From positions 105,855,812 to 105,919,811 of the forward strand of contig CM034546.1 in NCBI GenBank assembly GCA_020055645.1: a DNA stretch of 64,000 bases. The letters are read 5' to 3'. The first letter of the stretch is position 1. The number at the start of each line of letters is the position of its first letter. The position numbers and the translations under genes were made by a program. Origin of the DNA: Tomocerus qinae (taxonomy: Eukaryota > Arthropoda > Collembola > Entomobryomorpha > Tomoceridae). Below the pieces are notes generated by a model. That model worked only from the letters and a program-made list of their open reading frames with translations, was not told where the DNA came from and made no database searches. Positions 13,092-27,564 of the stretch are shown in pieces.

Positions 13092-15490
13092 TTAACAGTG
13101 CTGTGCGTTTCTATGAGCTGGGTTTGTCTTTAAGTGGTACTGAAGTCCTCCTAATTGTTTAAAGGCTTTAGGACAATCAGCGCATTTAAAAGGGCGCTCT
13201 CCCGTGTGAATTCTTTCGTGTGCTTTCAAATTACCCGAATTCATAAATGTTTTTCCACACCATTCACATGCATATCTTGTATGAGTTGCCTCATGTTCTT
13301 CCATAGAAGCATAGTCATAAAATCCCTTCCGACAACCTCTGCATCTAAACATACCTTCGTGAACTGGCATATGGGCAACTACTGCTGCATTTGTGGCAAA
13401 ACTTCGGTAGCAAATCCGACACTGCAAACCAGAAGCATTGCACTTGGGACTGTTTTTCACGTGTTCATCCAACTTTGCCTGATCACTGAACCCCATCTGA
13501 CAAACGGAACAGATTTGCATTTGTTCATGGGTTTTCTCATGTCGATACAAGATAGTATACGTTGCAAATGTTTTATTGCACACTGGGCACTGAGGAACTG
13601 TTTTCTTACTAATCCGCTCTCCAAGTAAAGGATGCTGGGGATTATTAGAACTACTACTACTACTACTATTATTATTATTATTATTATTACTAATTGCAGG
13701 AAGAATAGTTCTGTTTTGGAAACTCTTTTGAAACATTCTGGGATTAGGAAGTCTTTCTATTGCAATTTTCCCCGATGGTCCTATTTTAGGTTGTAATCTT
13801 GGCATTGGCTTTGAACTTCTTAGAATTTGCTCCAGAGAAAGTTGTACTGGAGGGGGTTTTTGACGACTAGTACTCTGAGATTGACCTGTGGCAACACTAG
13901 GACGTCTAGTCAACGGCGGAGGAGGTGGCATCTTTTGAACAGCTGTACAAAAATAGTTAAAATAGATTTTAGGCCCCAATAAAATATATAGGCAGAGTTT
14001 GAAAATTTAAATCATAAATTTATTACTGTTTAATCCCATTTTTTTGTTTAAAATGTTAGGCTTCAGAGGATCGGCTGGTAGTATTCTTTTAAAATAGCTT
14101 TCAGCAGTGAGGACTGGCTTTTGAAACCTTGATCGTCTTGAATTTACAACTTCAGGTTGTTGGAATTGCTGTTGTTCTTCCACTTGATCATCCGAATCTG
14201 GAGTGGAAATTTCTTCGATTTCTACATCTGGGATTAAGAATCTATAGTTTTCGTCATCTGTGTACAATGAAAGAGTTTACTTAGCATACTTTTACAAACA
14301 AATAACCTTATAATATGCTATCTTTATCAACCTGAAGTCCTTTGAAACTTTGAAAATCAAGACACCAGATACACAGAAATTATGACTTATATGAAAAAGA
14401 TAATCAGTCAATATCCAACAGGCAACACAAATATACAATAACACTGTATGATTAGCTTCACAAAACGCCATGTAATTTAGTAATGAAGAGTCAGAGTGTG
14501 TATTTAAGTTTATGATTTTTAAATGATATGGTCTTTACAGTATGCAGTACACTAATTACACATAGACTATACACCATACATGAAGTACGAAGGTATCAAT
14601 AGGCCAAATAAAATATGAAACCTAATAATTATTCATTGTAAACATTCTACTACTTCACCTTCGTCTTTAACCTATAAGCACAATCCACCACGCACGCTTC
14701 TAAAGAACTCATTTAACTGAAACATATACTGCTACCCTTGTTTGACAGTTTGCGTATGGCCAAAGAGTTCAAAATTCCTATTACATAAATTGATAAGCAC
14801 TCAAATTATTTGTAGATGTGCAACATGTATTATACCATACACTATTAGTATACAAAAGCTTCTAGTTTCTGGTCATTTTGTTCTTAAACACAATCAGTCA
14901 AATTCGGAAATATTGTGATAGTAATCAAAGACATACCTCCTAAGGAACCCTCATCTCCTTCTTCGTCATCGTCGTCGTATCTATATTCAGTTTCACAATT
15001 TTCCATCAGGGATTCAGTGCTAACGATTTTAATTCCAAAATCATCTGAATCGTCAACTTCTTCATTTAGTGTGCTTGAGCTGGTTGAAGGTCCCTCGTTG
15101 TCATCTGTAATTATTCCACAATTAGTCATTAGTTATCATCAATCAATCATATTTACAAAACTATTACAAAATCATGAAACTCATCCTCCTGGACAATTCA
15201 TTTAAATAATTCAAAATTTAATAATTTAAAATAATTTAAATAATAATTAATAATTCAAAATGTCAAGTTGATATGATAGTTACTTAGTTAAAACAGACCA
15301 AATGAGACTTACCGTAATGACATTGAAAGTTATCATAGTTATGTTGTTCAGTCTGCACATTCCCCGAGCTATCCATTGTGGATTTGTCAAAACCTGGTTG
15401 TTGTATCTCTTCGTCTTCGTAGTCGTCGTCATACATGCCATATAAGTCTAATACGGTGCCATCACTTTTAGTCCCCATTGAAACACTCAT
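13092..15490 (-). CDS. C2H2 zinc-finger protein with acidic N terminus, 4 exons, 475 residues
   Basis: Probable nuclear nucleic-acid-binding protein. Exons 15490-15313, 15104-14937, 14257-14027 and 13942-13092 join in frame. The first three encode acidic, Asp/Glu/Ser-rich sequence (DDDYEDEE, YDDDDEEGDEG). The last encodes a Pro/Gln-rich basic linker, then six C2H2-type fingers beginning CPVCNKTF, ICSVCQMGF, CRICYRSF, CRGCRKGF, CEWCGKTF and CADCPKAF. The second finger has an atypical final spacing ending in Cys. A trinucleotide run (TTATTATTA, 13657-13690) encodes poly-Asn next to poly-Ser. Start ATG 15490 has a good ACC context; an ATG four codons later is an alternative. If the exon 3 donor is skipped, translation stops at 14007, giving a finger-less protein. 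I do not recognise the orthologue. Confidence 0.8.
13657..13690. repeat. trinucleotide microsatellite inside coding exon
   Basis: ACT and ATT triplet runs on the plus strand. On the coding (minus) strand they read as a poly-Asn then poly-Ser tract in the zinc-finger protein, and are likely length-polymorphic. Confidence 0.8.
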
Positions 15491-18400
15491 GGTGAGAGTA
15501 TTCACAAAATCAAAACTCAAATGTTAGGATTCAGGATTGGGAGTTTAGGAGATTCGAAGAGGAAAGGAAACGGCTGTCTGAAAAACGAATAATATTATAC
15601 ATTAAATTAACATTTTAATTTGACGCAATGAAAATCGCGAATGAATTTAAAATCTACAAATTCAAAATCGTTAATACGACGTTTGCTCTGCTACATATCT
15701 ACATGAATCATCATGAGCCCATGATGAAGCGATGTAAGTATATGCTAAGGAATGTATAAGAATATTTTAAAATACGTGAATGCGTAGTGGTATATTTAAA
15801 TTGATTACCTAAGTGTGAATTCAGTTGAAATTGACTGTTGTAGGTTGAAAAAGGGTTACAAGGAAACTTGTGCTTTAAATCTCACTTGGCCTTGGGAGGC
15901 TATTGTCGTCATTTACGAGGAATATTAAATTGTGTATGTAACGTTTATGTTAATTAGAAGTAGTAAACAATAGCTATATCTATGGGACTTGAAATGATAT
16001 GAAAAGTTGAGATACAAGTGTTTGAAATTTCGAAAAGGAATTCGAAATTTGAGTGTTGCTGCAAAGAACTAGGAGTGCTTTTAAAGTTTGAAACTTTGTG
16101 CTCTGCTTTCTCTTCGAAGTTTGAAAGCGGACAATGACTTTCAAATACAGATACCGCTCTGCAAGAAAATACATAGCTTGACTTGGCATACTCACTCGTC
16201 GTTTCGAGTTGTACGTACATATCCACCATACTACTATTCGATTCGAGAGATTATCCCTCTTGCTTCACTATTCCCTGCTGCCTGCCTCCTGTCTACCAAT
16301 TCAAATACCTTTTTCGTCCACAATTTCCTTCATATTCTCCTCTCTGTCTGTCCATTTTTACATTCGTAATGCTCAGCAGAATAACAGGAACCAGTCAGCA
16401 CAGCAGTTTTCTACGTATTTCGATTCCCCTGCATTCGCTGTCTGCTTCGATGATATAATTCATATAATATGCACGATCGAAGTAGTCTATATATACCACA
16501 AAATCAAGTCATTAATTTTTTCCTTATATAGCCCATTATCATCTTTCCGTAGTGTGCTAGAAACTCCATTTCAACTTCATCTTAAACCTTCAAAATATGT
16601 CCATATACTCATAAGTACGCATTTATTTATTTTCTAGTCTAAACATCACATTCATAGTCTCAAATTATTATCCTATTAATAATACACAGACATGCACACA
16701 ATAACAGGTACTTGCTTCTCATTTAAGTTTTTTGAACTATAGAGATACAATACAACTACAGATTAAATCCTAGGTATTAACACAGCTATATGCCTATCTC
16801 GAGCTGGAAAAAAAGATGGAAATCTGCCTCAGTAATTAATTCTGTCCGTTAATTAGTAATATTTACCCTGTTAGCATTTGGCTTTTGAAATATCTTATAG
16901 TAATCAATTTAACATTGAAATAAACACTATAAATAATATCATCATTAAAACTTGAATGCATCTAGCATTATAGAACTTATTTCCCCTTTATCGAGTAAAT
17001 TCTTTATTATTGGTATTTGCTGTAGCTTATATCGTTAAAGTTATAGTATGAAAAGTATGAATTATTTATTTACTGAGTTATTAATTTTTAATCTTTACGT
17101 GGAAAAGCTAGATAGATTTTCACAACTGTATATGTAGTAATATGTGTATTTACGTAGGAAGTTGGAGATCGTAATGTTCAGAGCATTATTTTTATTATAT
17201 ACCAAATGCGAGCATTCGCATGGGAAAATAAATTTTTATGTGACTTATTGAACCGTTTCCTTTCGCACTGCAGTCTACACTATCCGTTATGTAAAACACT
17301 ATACTACAATATTATTATACCTAGACTGAAAATGCAAGACCCCTGTTTGGTTTCAAGTTTCAATTTCATCGTACAGCATTTGTAACGTTTGTATAGATCC
17401 TTAATATTTGTCTTTAATAATTCTTATAACACAAATACATATTACATTCTTATATCTTGCAATTTGAAACTAGATATAGAAATCATGCCATATTTTCAAA
17501 TAGATATATTTTTGTAAGATGTATTTTTAATTGAAGGTAGGTACACTACACCCAATCACTATTGTACATCGTACAAAAGCAAAAAGTTATTTGTGTGTGT
17601 TATTATGGTAGGTACCTAGCGTATCTTATTGTATAAATACACATTAAGCATCGTATAGATATAATATATTATAGCTATATAACTAGTAATTAGCACTTTG
17701 AACTAAAACAGTGAAGCCAAGCAGTTATGAACGTATAGATAATTAGCTTTACATCTAGTGAATTTTAAATGATAAAACTTAAGACAATCAAACAAAATAG
17801 CTATTTGTTTGCACAAGTAATTAATCTATACCGATATCAATTGTCTGCAGACAAACTAGAGTGCATAATATCTAAAAAATTTAACTGATGAGATAGCAAG
17901 TTATTAATGAAGTTCCAATTGTAGCTTATATTATGCTAGCAATAGCCACACTATTATACACTAGTAAATAAATACTTACATATCAGACTATAAACCACCT
18001 TTATAAGCACTACTACTACAACTTACATGCAGTTGTTTGAATTAGAAATTGCTTAAGGGAAATACCAATTTCCCTTCCACTTAAATACGTATACCTATAT
18101 ACTATGTACTACGTACTTCTGTTTTAAACGCATTTAATATGACGTAGCTTAATTAATTTAGAAGCATTATGTTGGTGTACTTCAAGTTATGTTTTATATG
18201 ACGAGTGTGTGCTGTAAGCAATTGCTACGTCCAGATAATATTTTTCTACTTCTAAAGTACACTTACAATACAACATGCTTCACGCAAATAGTATTGTTTT
18301 AAATGGGGGCTTGTGGTCTGTGGTGAATATAATTCCTATAATAACGTAGTACAACGAGTATATCTGCTTTAAAAGTGTTTCAGGTTGAGACTTATCCCTT

Positions 18401-21114
18401 ATGACTGTTATGACTCTATCCATTTATGGTAATTAGTACAAAGCGTTATAAATATCGTCTCTTCTACTCAAAACTAGAACTTCCTTATTCCCCAGCCTAC
18501 TATAGATTTTAAAACATGTCATATAAAAGTTGGATAATGGCTATATTATACCTATATAAATTACTATATGTACCTTAGTATTTGTAAAACTAGATATTCA
18601 AACACATTGTACAGTGTGTACCATTTTTGATGTACTTTCAAATTCCTTTTTAATCATGCCGTTCAATTTTCAATTATCACCAATAGAGAGCCAGAAAAAT
18701 TAACAGAGTAACGTTAATTAGATAAGATTCCATATTCCATCTAATTAATCTTCATAAACGATTAAACTATTTCCATTACAAAAGTGGAAACATAATAATA
18801 TTATCTAGGTCTACTGTCTACATAATATTCAATATTTACCTAAGGTATTTTTTAAATCATTTCTAATGATTATGATAATACTTGATTTGTGCGATTATAA
18901 TAATCAAAGATTATGTAACTTTTGCACTTATCTAATCGTAGAAACTAGAAAGTATAATAATTTGTAAGCATTTCTACTAAAAGTATAAATAAAGCAAGTT
19001 AGATAAACACAAGGAGACATTCTTTTATTGATGAGAAACAGGAAATCTTATACTTTACATAATATTATGGGCATGTTATGGGCATTTCTCATTCACATAT
19101 AAAACTATACATAATACAGTGTTATTTAACGTTGGAAAAAACCGTTTTAAGTGCTGTGGGTGTGGGCCGAGGATAGGATAGTTGCAACAGTTTTTCATGT
19201 AAACATGTAGCAAAGGTATATATTGGACTGAGGTTTGCAATTTAAGTTAATTTACCAATAAATACGCTCGTTTATGGATACTATATTAATTAAGGTGCTA
19301 GTGGGTATTATAATCACAGTTAGCAATAAAGTTTATCCGTTTTAAGTCAGAGTTTATTTAAACTGTCCACTATCCATTTAGTGGTAAATCAGTCACACCC
19401 TAAGATTTTATCCTCTTGAGCTTTGAAAAAATTTATAAAATATATTTTTGTCTGCCTTTCATGTATTATGTTAATATCATGCATACCAAAATTGTTTGAA
19501 ATCTCCCGTTTCCTTCTGAAGAAGTAATGATTAAAATTACTCAGGAAATAATGATTCCTTTTAATTAGAAAAGTTCAGATGCATATCCTAAATTAGTTTT
19601 AAATGATATTGACACAGTTCCAATGTAATGACGTGATTGATATCCCAGAGCGAATTAGATAATGCTTCCAAGAGAAGAATTTGACCATGAAAGGAATCAG
19701 TTGAAGTTAGGTAATAATGTGACTTATAGAGGTTGTTACAAACACCCATTTGCATAACTGAAGTAACTGAGCATTGTTAAAAAGGTTCTAGCAGATTTCT
19801 ATAAACTGGTATATAAGCAATGCTCCAAGCTTTAGTATACCTTCCCAAATAATATTATGATGTTTACATCCTCAAGTTCTTATGAACAATATTGTACGGA
19901 TAGTTTCGTAAAATATAGCACATGATTCCCCAACAAGGCTCAATGCTCGATTTGATACGTTTTGGCAACTTTATCTGTGACATAAATGCAATAATAATAC
20001 AGAGATGCTATAGTGAATTATAATATGCTACTCTAAAGGTAAATATTGATTCATCGACCAAGATCAGGTTTCCTTTGACCGTGGGCATAAAAATATTCAA
20101 TGACGAAAAGTATGAATATAGAGAAAATATTGGATTTTCGTTGAGCTATATAGTGCCCCTATCCTCTATAATTATACTGCGTATATCCATTGATAATGTT
20201 ATTTCAGTACAAGTACACACTCCCCTAATGATCGAATGTAACCTGAGATCTGCGTTTCTTCCAAAGTGTTTTTGTCTGCCTTATCTTTCCCATCTGCGTT
20301 ATTTACGATCTACTGCGATGACTATATTTACTCTTCTCTGACTATTATTTGAATAATGTTTTCTTGGAGGAAAACTGAAAACGCGAGGAGAATCATCAAA
20401 CAATTTCCACGATGTTGAATCTACTATCAATGCAAATAATGATATCTTTTCCAACCAAATCTTTTGCCTTCGTCACGGCAAAAACATTGACATTTTTGGG
20501 ATGTCCTTCCTATATACTTATAATAAAATTCAAACATTATGTCTATACCTTCCCCTGTGTATTTTAATAATTGGATCTCATAGCTATATAGAGATCTATT
20601 GTATTCTATCGACCATGGCTTCAGGAAAGTATTGCTAATGATATTATGGATATTGGATACTTTCTGTTCATATACATCTGTAAATGGATAGAGCATTATT
20701 ATAGACTTGTAAATGCAGGAGTAAATATTATCAAATGAGTATTAGGTCAGCTACTTTGAATTTTGGATGAATTATGACCATCATCATTATGCACGCGTAT
20801 TTATGTTATAATATTTTATATAAAGATCATAAAAGTGTATTTTCATGCACATAATTAGTTTATAATATGATGATAAACTTTATGCGCGTATCTCTATTTC
20901 ACAGGAATATTCAGAGAGATAGAAAATGAAAACCTTATCTAATAAAAATACAATAGACATTATTTAACTTAAATGAGCTTAAATAGATAGCAGATACAAA
21001 TGTTTGACCGAGCTGTGGAAATGGTGGTGCAAAAAAGGGTTCTTATCGATATCTGACTGTCGGATGTGTCAAATTGGATTGGGTCCAGTATTGATAAAGT
21101 GCTCTTATGAATGT
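15491..21114. other. long AT-rich intergenic region
   Basis: About 5.6 kb with no supported gene. Short open frames around 15954-16637 and 20075-20341 have no recognisable domain, codon bias or splice context. No tandem repeat or terminal-repeat element stood out. Confidence 0.4.
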
Positions 21115-21124
21115 CCATATATGG
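21115..21124. promoter_or_regulatory. CArG box (candidate SRF site) upstream of actin
   Basis: CCATATATGG is a perfect CC(A/T)6GG palindrome 404 bp before the actin start codon. Serum response factor binds this motif in animal actin promoters. Function here is inferred from position and sequence only. Confidence 0.45.
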
Positions 21125-21521
21125 TCACAAACGGAAAGAATAGTCAGCAATTGGCTGGTATTTTGCTTTGGTTTGTTAATTCACGATAAATATAATTCTG
21201 TTGATTCCGACATGTGCTCTTGAGAAATCGAGTAAAAGCATAGCAGAACCATGAATCATTATCTTTCTATGATATTGGCTTGTGTCAACATTGTTCTATT
21301 GTTTGACATGGAAAAGTATTCCTGTATTTTTATTGTACATTTAAGTAGGTATGCACAATTACCTATATTGATATAGTTGTGCAATCGAAAAATCGGAATT
21401 ACGTTCAGGTTTATAAAAGCAGATGCTACTTTCCTAAGTCTTTCACTCCAGGTAATTACTCCTTTTGGTATTGAGCCAAATCCTTTTAGTCTTTTCATTT
21501 CCGAAAAACTTATACCCATAA

Positions 21522-22924
<1,403 letters not shown>

Positions 22925-23158
22925 ACCTGCAACCAATACTAATTCACGTATCCATTACTATTTATTAATATTTATGCCGGATTTATTGTAGCTATTAAAG
23001 ATTTTAAATATTGGAATGTGTAAGACAACATTTATGATTTGTAATATCCTTTACCACTCATAAATTAATCTTTCTAAATTGTGTATAACTAGTCATTACA
23101 CCTGTTCCCCCTTATTTACATTACTCGAACCCTACGCCCCCGTATCGCATTAATTGCC

Positions 23159-23174
23159 AATAAATGCAAATAAA
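23159..23174 (+). terminator. poly(A) signals of the actin gene
   Basis: Two AATAAA hexamers (23159-23164 and 23169-23174) lie about 235 bp after the actin stop codon; probable cleavage/polyadenylation signals. Confidence 0.5.
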
Positions 23175-25370
23175 ACTGCCTATAATGTTTTTCGATGTAC
23201 ATACAAACAGCATATAAACACTAGGACACCATTTTTATTCTTCATTGCTAGAATTGCATTTTTATTTTAGGAGAACCTTCACGGGACAAAAACAACAACA
23301 AATAGAATAGAACAACAAATAGCATCCATCCTTGAGATGCATATATTCTGTACAGAGTGGAAAGTTACAAACTCCTCATAGAACTTTCTCCATGTATAAA
23401 TACATGTGCTTTCCCATTTCTGATCCTAGCCATCTGTTTATATCTTCTCCCAGTCTTCTCGACTAAAAAAATATTCTCTAAGGCTATAGTTTAAACTTAG
23501 ATTTTATGCCACTTGGTAAAAGTTTAATTGTAGCAACAAAAACTTAATATATATTGGCAAAAAATTTCTTTACGATTTTTACTTCCCCCAAGTGGACCAT
23601 TTCAAATAGGTAAACTCTCACTACCTCAGATAAAAACGATAGGTATAGTAGACTGCTAAGAATAGATGCATGGTGAAAGTATTATTGATCGCTCCAGCCA
23701 GCAGCGTCTCATGTTGATTCATTACTACTATAAAATACCTAAAATAATGTTAGCCTAAAATTAATATATTTATTCATTTCAGTCATTTCTCATAATTGTG
23801 AATATACATAATTCACTTTTCTTTAGTAAAAATATGACAAAACACAACTAACATAATTAATAAACTTTATTTACAGCTTGACACTGCGTTTGTGAGTTAT
23901 AATGACAGTAAAAAAATAAAACATCAATGAAAGCTGAGATGATGGGCATGTATTGCACTATTACTATTTATGCACCTTAAAAGTAATTAATTGTCTAAAA
24001 ACTAAAATGCCAAGACAGATACCATACACAAGCAAGTCAGAATATTTTCAATAATCCATACTGAGTTGAGAACTGCGACTCTCAACTCAACAGTCTCATC
24101 TCACCGTCACACCTGTAAATTGGGCATGCAATGTAAAGGTGTGATCTCCCTTATATGGCTTGCACACTAATCTTTCGATATCTACTATCTACCATACCAG
24201 TTTGATATACATATGCTATGTTCTTACTATAGGAATAAATTACAAGTATATACTACTAAGTATAGTATAAATATACACTTAATTGACTCAAATATAATTT
24301 ACGCAATAAATTACAATTACAACAATTTTAATGTTTCACTTTTGTGATAATGTATGAATGTATGATGGTTAATTTTTTTACGATCGTGATAGTTGTAGCC
24401 AGTAGCGTATAGCATACATATTCTACATGTTCAAATTGGTCAACTGATTATTTTAACATTAACATCACTTACATGGAAAATTAATTTTGAATTTGTGTTG
24501 CTGATAGGAAATATTTTTTGTAGTTGGTAGAGGTGACTTTCAAGCCATGAGTGTAAGATGGGTCCAACCCAGAATCATAGCCTGTATTCAGCAAGCAGGA
24601 TTTATTCTGACATAAGGACTAGCAATGAACTAGTTTGTATTACAGATAGCACTTTTGCAGTTTAGTAACTAACATTACCTAAAACGATAACGGGACTTGT
24701 TCAAAAATCTAACTTTAACTATATGAAAGTGTCGAGTGATAAATTAGTAAGCGTTTAGTATGCAGATTATAACAAAACTAAATCGATGTTGATGAGTCGT
24801 AGTAAAATGTACTCCAAGGTGCAATTTATGTTCAAAACCTTGTATATTTGCATCCATTTATATTTGCCCATCTATGCTTTTCATTTTATCAGTTACTGAT
24901 AGGATGAGTTTCAGGGTGTCTGTATATGAAATCATTTTTCACTTTACTTCATTATGTGCATCATGTAATAATAATTACACTTTATTACAACTAAACTATC
25001 TATACCTTTTGTTTGGGCTACACTGCAGCATACACTTACAGTATACACTATTATACGTACCTACTGTAATAACTACAATTAATAACCCTATTTAACCTGT
25101 AGCAAAAAATTAAACATTTTATGACTATGCATATACTTTGGCATTTTATGTTTATAGTGTTACGCCATAATCCACTAAAAGAAGCAAATCAGCATGACAT
25201 CAACACATACCGTGGTTATTAATTTGGAGGTAGTTTACATTTAACCATATTATTACTACATTGAAGATTTTGGGGCTAGAAGTCCAGTTTAATCCTCTCG
25301 ACAGGTTACAACAGGACAATTAATCCCTTTTGCAATTCAAGTAATTATCGGCATATCTCGTTAATCAGTA
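23175..25370. other. intergenic region
   Basis: AT-rich with no supported gene. A second perfect CArG-type sequence (CCTTATATGG) lies at 24149-24158, downstream of actin. Confidence 0.35.
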
Positions 25371-25373
25371 AAA

Positions 25374-26558
25374 ATGTAAGTACAGAAGCTTAAATGTGAT
25401 TTATTGATATCCGGGAGTTATTAAAAATGACCTCAAAAATCTTGTGACGATTTAAACTTAGATAAAGTTATTGTGCACTTTTGTAATGATGTTTGATTTT
25501 GTTGAAGGGATGGTTATCCAAAAGCACGTCCAAGGAAAAAGCCCCCAAGACGACCTGTACGTACACTGATGCCACAACCAAGGCATCCACAAAGTTCCAT
25601 CAATGGAAATATTATCTTTCTCGGTACATATGGTGGAGGCAAATCTACTACTGTGAGTCAAGATACACAAAATCACTTACCACAACACTAACAAAACAAT
25701 TTATGCTTGGAAAACATTATTTACTACTTAATATAATTTTAAGTTATTTTTCATTTGCAGATTAATACATTATTTGGGAACCGAGAAATATCACCAGTAG
25801 AAAGAGAAGATGGGACAATTTCAATTCTGGAATTCATGACGCATTTCCAAGATGGAATAAATATGAGAATAATAGATACACCTGGGCTAGGAGCCCCGAA
25901 CAGTTTGCAATGGGATTCTCAGGTGGTAGCCACGATTAAAAAGTATTTAGACACAGACGAAGAATTTTCTTGTCAGATTCCTCACGCGATTGTGATAGTA
26001 GCTAAATATGACGATCCGAAAATAGGGCATCCCAGTTCAACTTTAGTAAAGACCCTGAAAGCTATTAATCAATTAAATCAAAGACTTTTTGACAAAAACT
26101 CTTGCAATGTTGTCATACTTTTGACACGCTTTATGAATGGCAAGAAAATCGAGAGACTGAATCCACAAGTGAAATGTAGTATGATCATGGACTTGGTGAA
26201 AACTTACACGGATTTTGCACAAATGCCATACATAATTTACGGCGAGAATGAGGCTGACGATTGGGAGTTACCAAATATTAAGGAAAAGAGTCAAGACGGC
26301 TATTATTATGGCAGAGCCTCTCAACTTCCCACAGGAGATATTTATCCTACCAATTTAATCGAATTGTTGATACGCATTAGCGGTGGATCAGCCCGAGGTG
26401 CAGTCGGACCCGATTTTTTCAGACATGTCTTTAGAAATAGAAAAAATGTTTTCCTTTGGCAACGATTGTCTCTACCCATCGTCCCTTTCGAAAGGAGTCG
26501 ATGTCAAAAGGTTTACCAAATCTTACAAGAAAATTACGCTCTTACATTTACCAAGTAG
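25374..26558 (+). CDS. AIG1/GIMAP-like P-loop GTPase, 3 exons, 314 residues
   Basis: Probable GTPase of the AIG1/septin-related class. Coding exons: 25374-25375 (only the A and T of the start codon), 25508-25652 and 25761-26558. The N-terminal 35 residues are basic and Pro/Arg-rich. The P-loop GTYGGGKSTT follows (residues about 40-49), then INTLFG, and the G3 motif IIDTPGLG in exon 3. The G4 base-recognition motif is weak (LLTRFMN instead of TKxD), as in several AIG1 relatives. The C-terminal part has no recognisable domain. The frame upstream of exon 2 is closed by a stop, while joining the strong donor AAAAT/gtaagt at 25376 to the acceptor gttgaag creates ATG exactly across the junction. 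Other exon-1 solutions were not seen. Role unknown; relatives act in immunity or at membranes. Confidence 0.7.
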
Positions 26559-27112
26559 AATGGCATTGCAAAATCTATTTGTAATATTCAAAATTCAATA
26601 ATATAATATTGTGATATAGTTTAGCTGGCTCTTAGCTGCTGAGATGGGGTTTTCTTGGTTCCCCATTTTACTTATACTATCCTTGCAAGCCCACCATATT
26701 ATTATTACTATTACTCAAAGCCTTAACCCAGTCCAAACCATATTGGCCTTATGTCGCTAGCTTCCAACTTATAATCTCCCTATTTTCAAAACTTGCCTGA
26801 ACTACTATAAGATGTCATAGTGCAGGCACTTTTACACGTGCAAACTGGGGATAGGGAGGTAAGAAGTTAGTTGCTGGGAGTTTTCCTTTTGTAAAACTGG
26901 TAAAATAACTTTTCAGTAGTCCTGTCAACTTATAAGACAACAAACTAATCAGTATTATCATAGTTACCTCCACGAAACCTGACCGTACAGGGCTGTATAC
27001 GACTCATGCTCACCATGTTATTGTTAACCGCAGAAAATGTTGACTTTGTCAATGGACTGACATGGCTGACTACGTCTATTATAGTCTATGGACAGAGCTG
27101 TCAACCGTAATA
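26559..27112. other. intergenic
   Basis: 3' flank of the GTPase gene; no gene or repeat recognised before the inverted-repeat cluster begins. Confidence 0.35.
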
Positions 27113-27282
27113 CTTGTTTTATACTTCTCACTTTAACTTCACTTTCAAGTTTTTTAGTGATGTCAAAATGACGTCATTACGTTGGAAACCAAGTTGGAAA
27201 CTTATTTTCGCTAATTACAAATTAACTGTAGTGACGTCATAAAACGTGAAAGTGAAGTTAAAGTGATAAGTATAAAACAGGC
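27113..27282. mobile_element. MITE-like inverted-repeat element with CRE motifs
   Basis: Arms 27114-27147 and 27246-27281 are reverse complements over about 33 bp with very few mismatches (GTTTTATACTTCTCACTTTA against its complement at the right end). Inside lie two TGACGTCA palindromes (27169-27176, 27232-27239); a third is just outside at 27413-27420. No coding potential. Confidence 0.65.
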
Positions 27283-27564
27283 AAGGCCTGTGTTAAAGTG
27301 AAAATGACGTGTTATTTTTATTAATGTCAATGGAGATGAGAGGTCACCCGTTGTCACCCCCGAGGAGAGTAATGCGCAAATGCCATGTAAACCCCCCAAG
27401 TATGACTTCGAGTGACGTCACTGGAAATCAAAATCCCATATAAAGTTCTCATAAAATCCACCCACTTTTCTGTTGCATAGGGGATGTACATGGGTTGCAG
27501 CCCTGCACAGTCAGGTTTCGTTGAGGTAGCAATAAGAACGGAATGTAAATCTAAATTCAAATTA

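Noticed and set aside
15954-16637. Cluster of overlapping 70-140 codon frames on both strands
   Set aside because: No codon bias, domain or splice support; composition resembles the surrounding intergenic DNA.
20075-20696. Open frames that might be an old transposase or receptor fragment
   Set aside because: Translations show no family motif on either strand.
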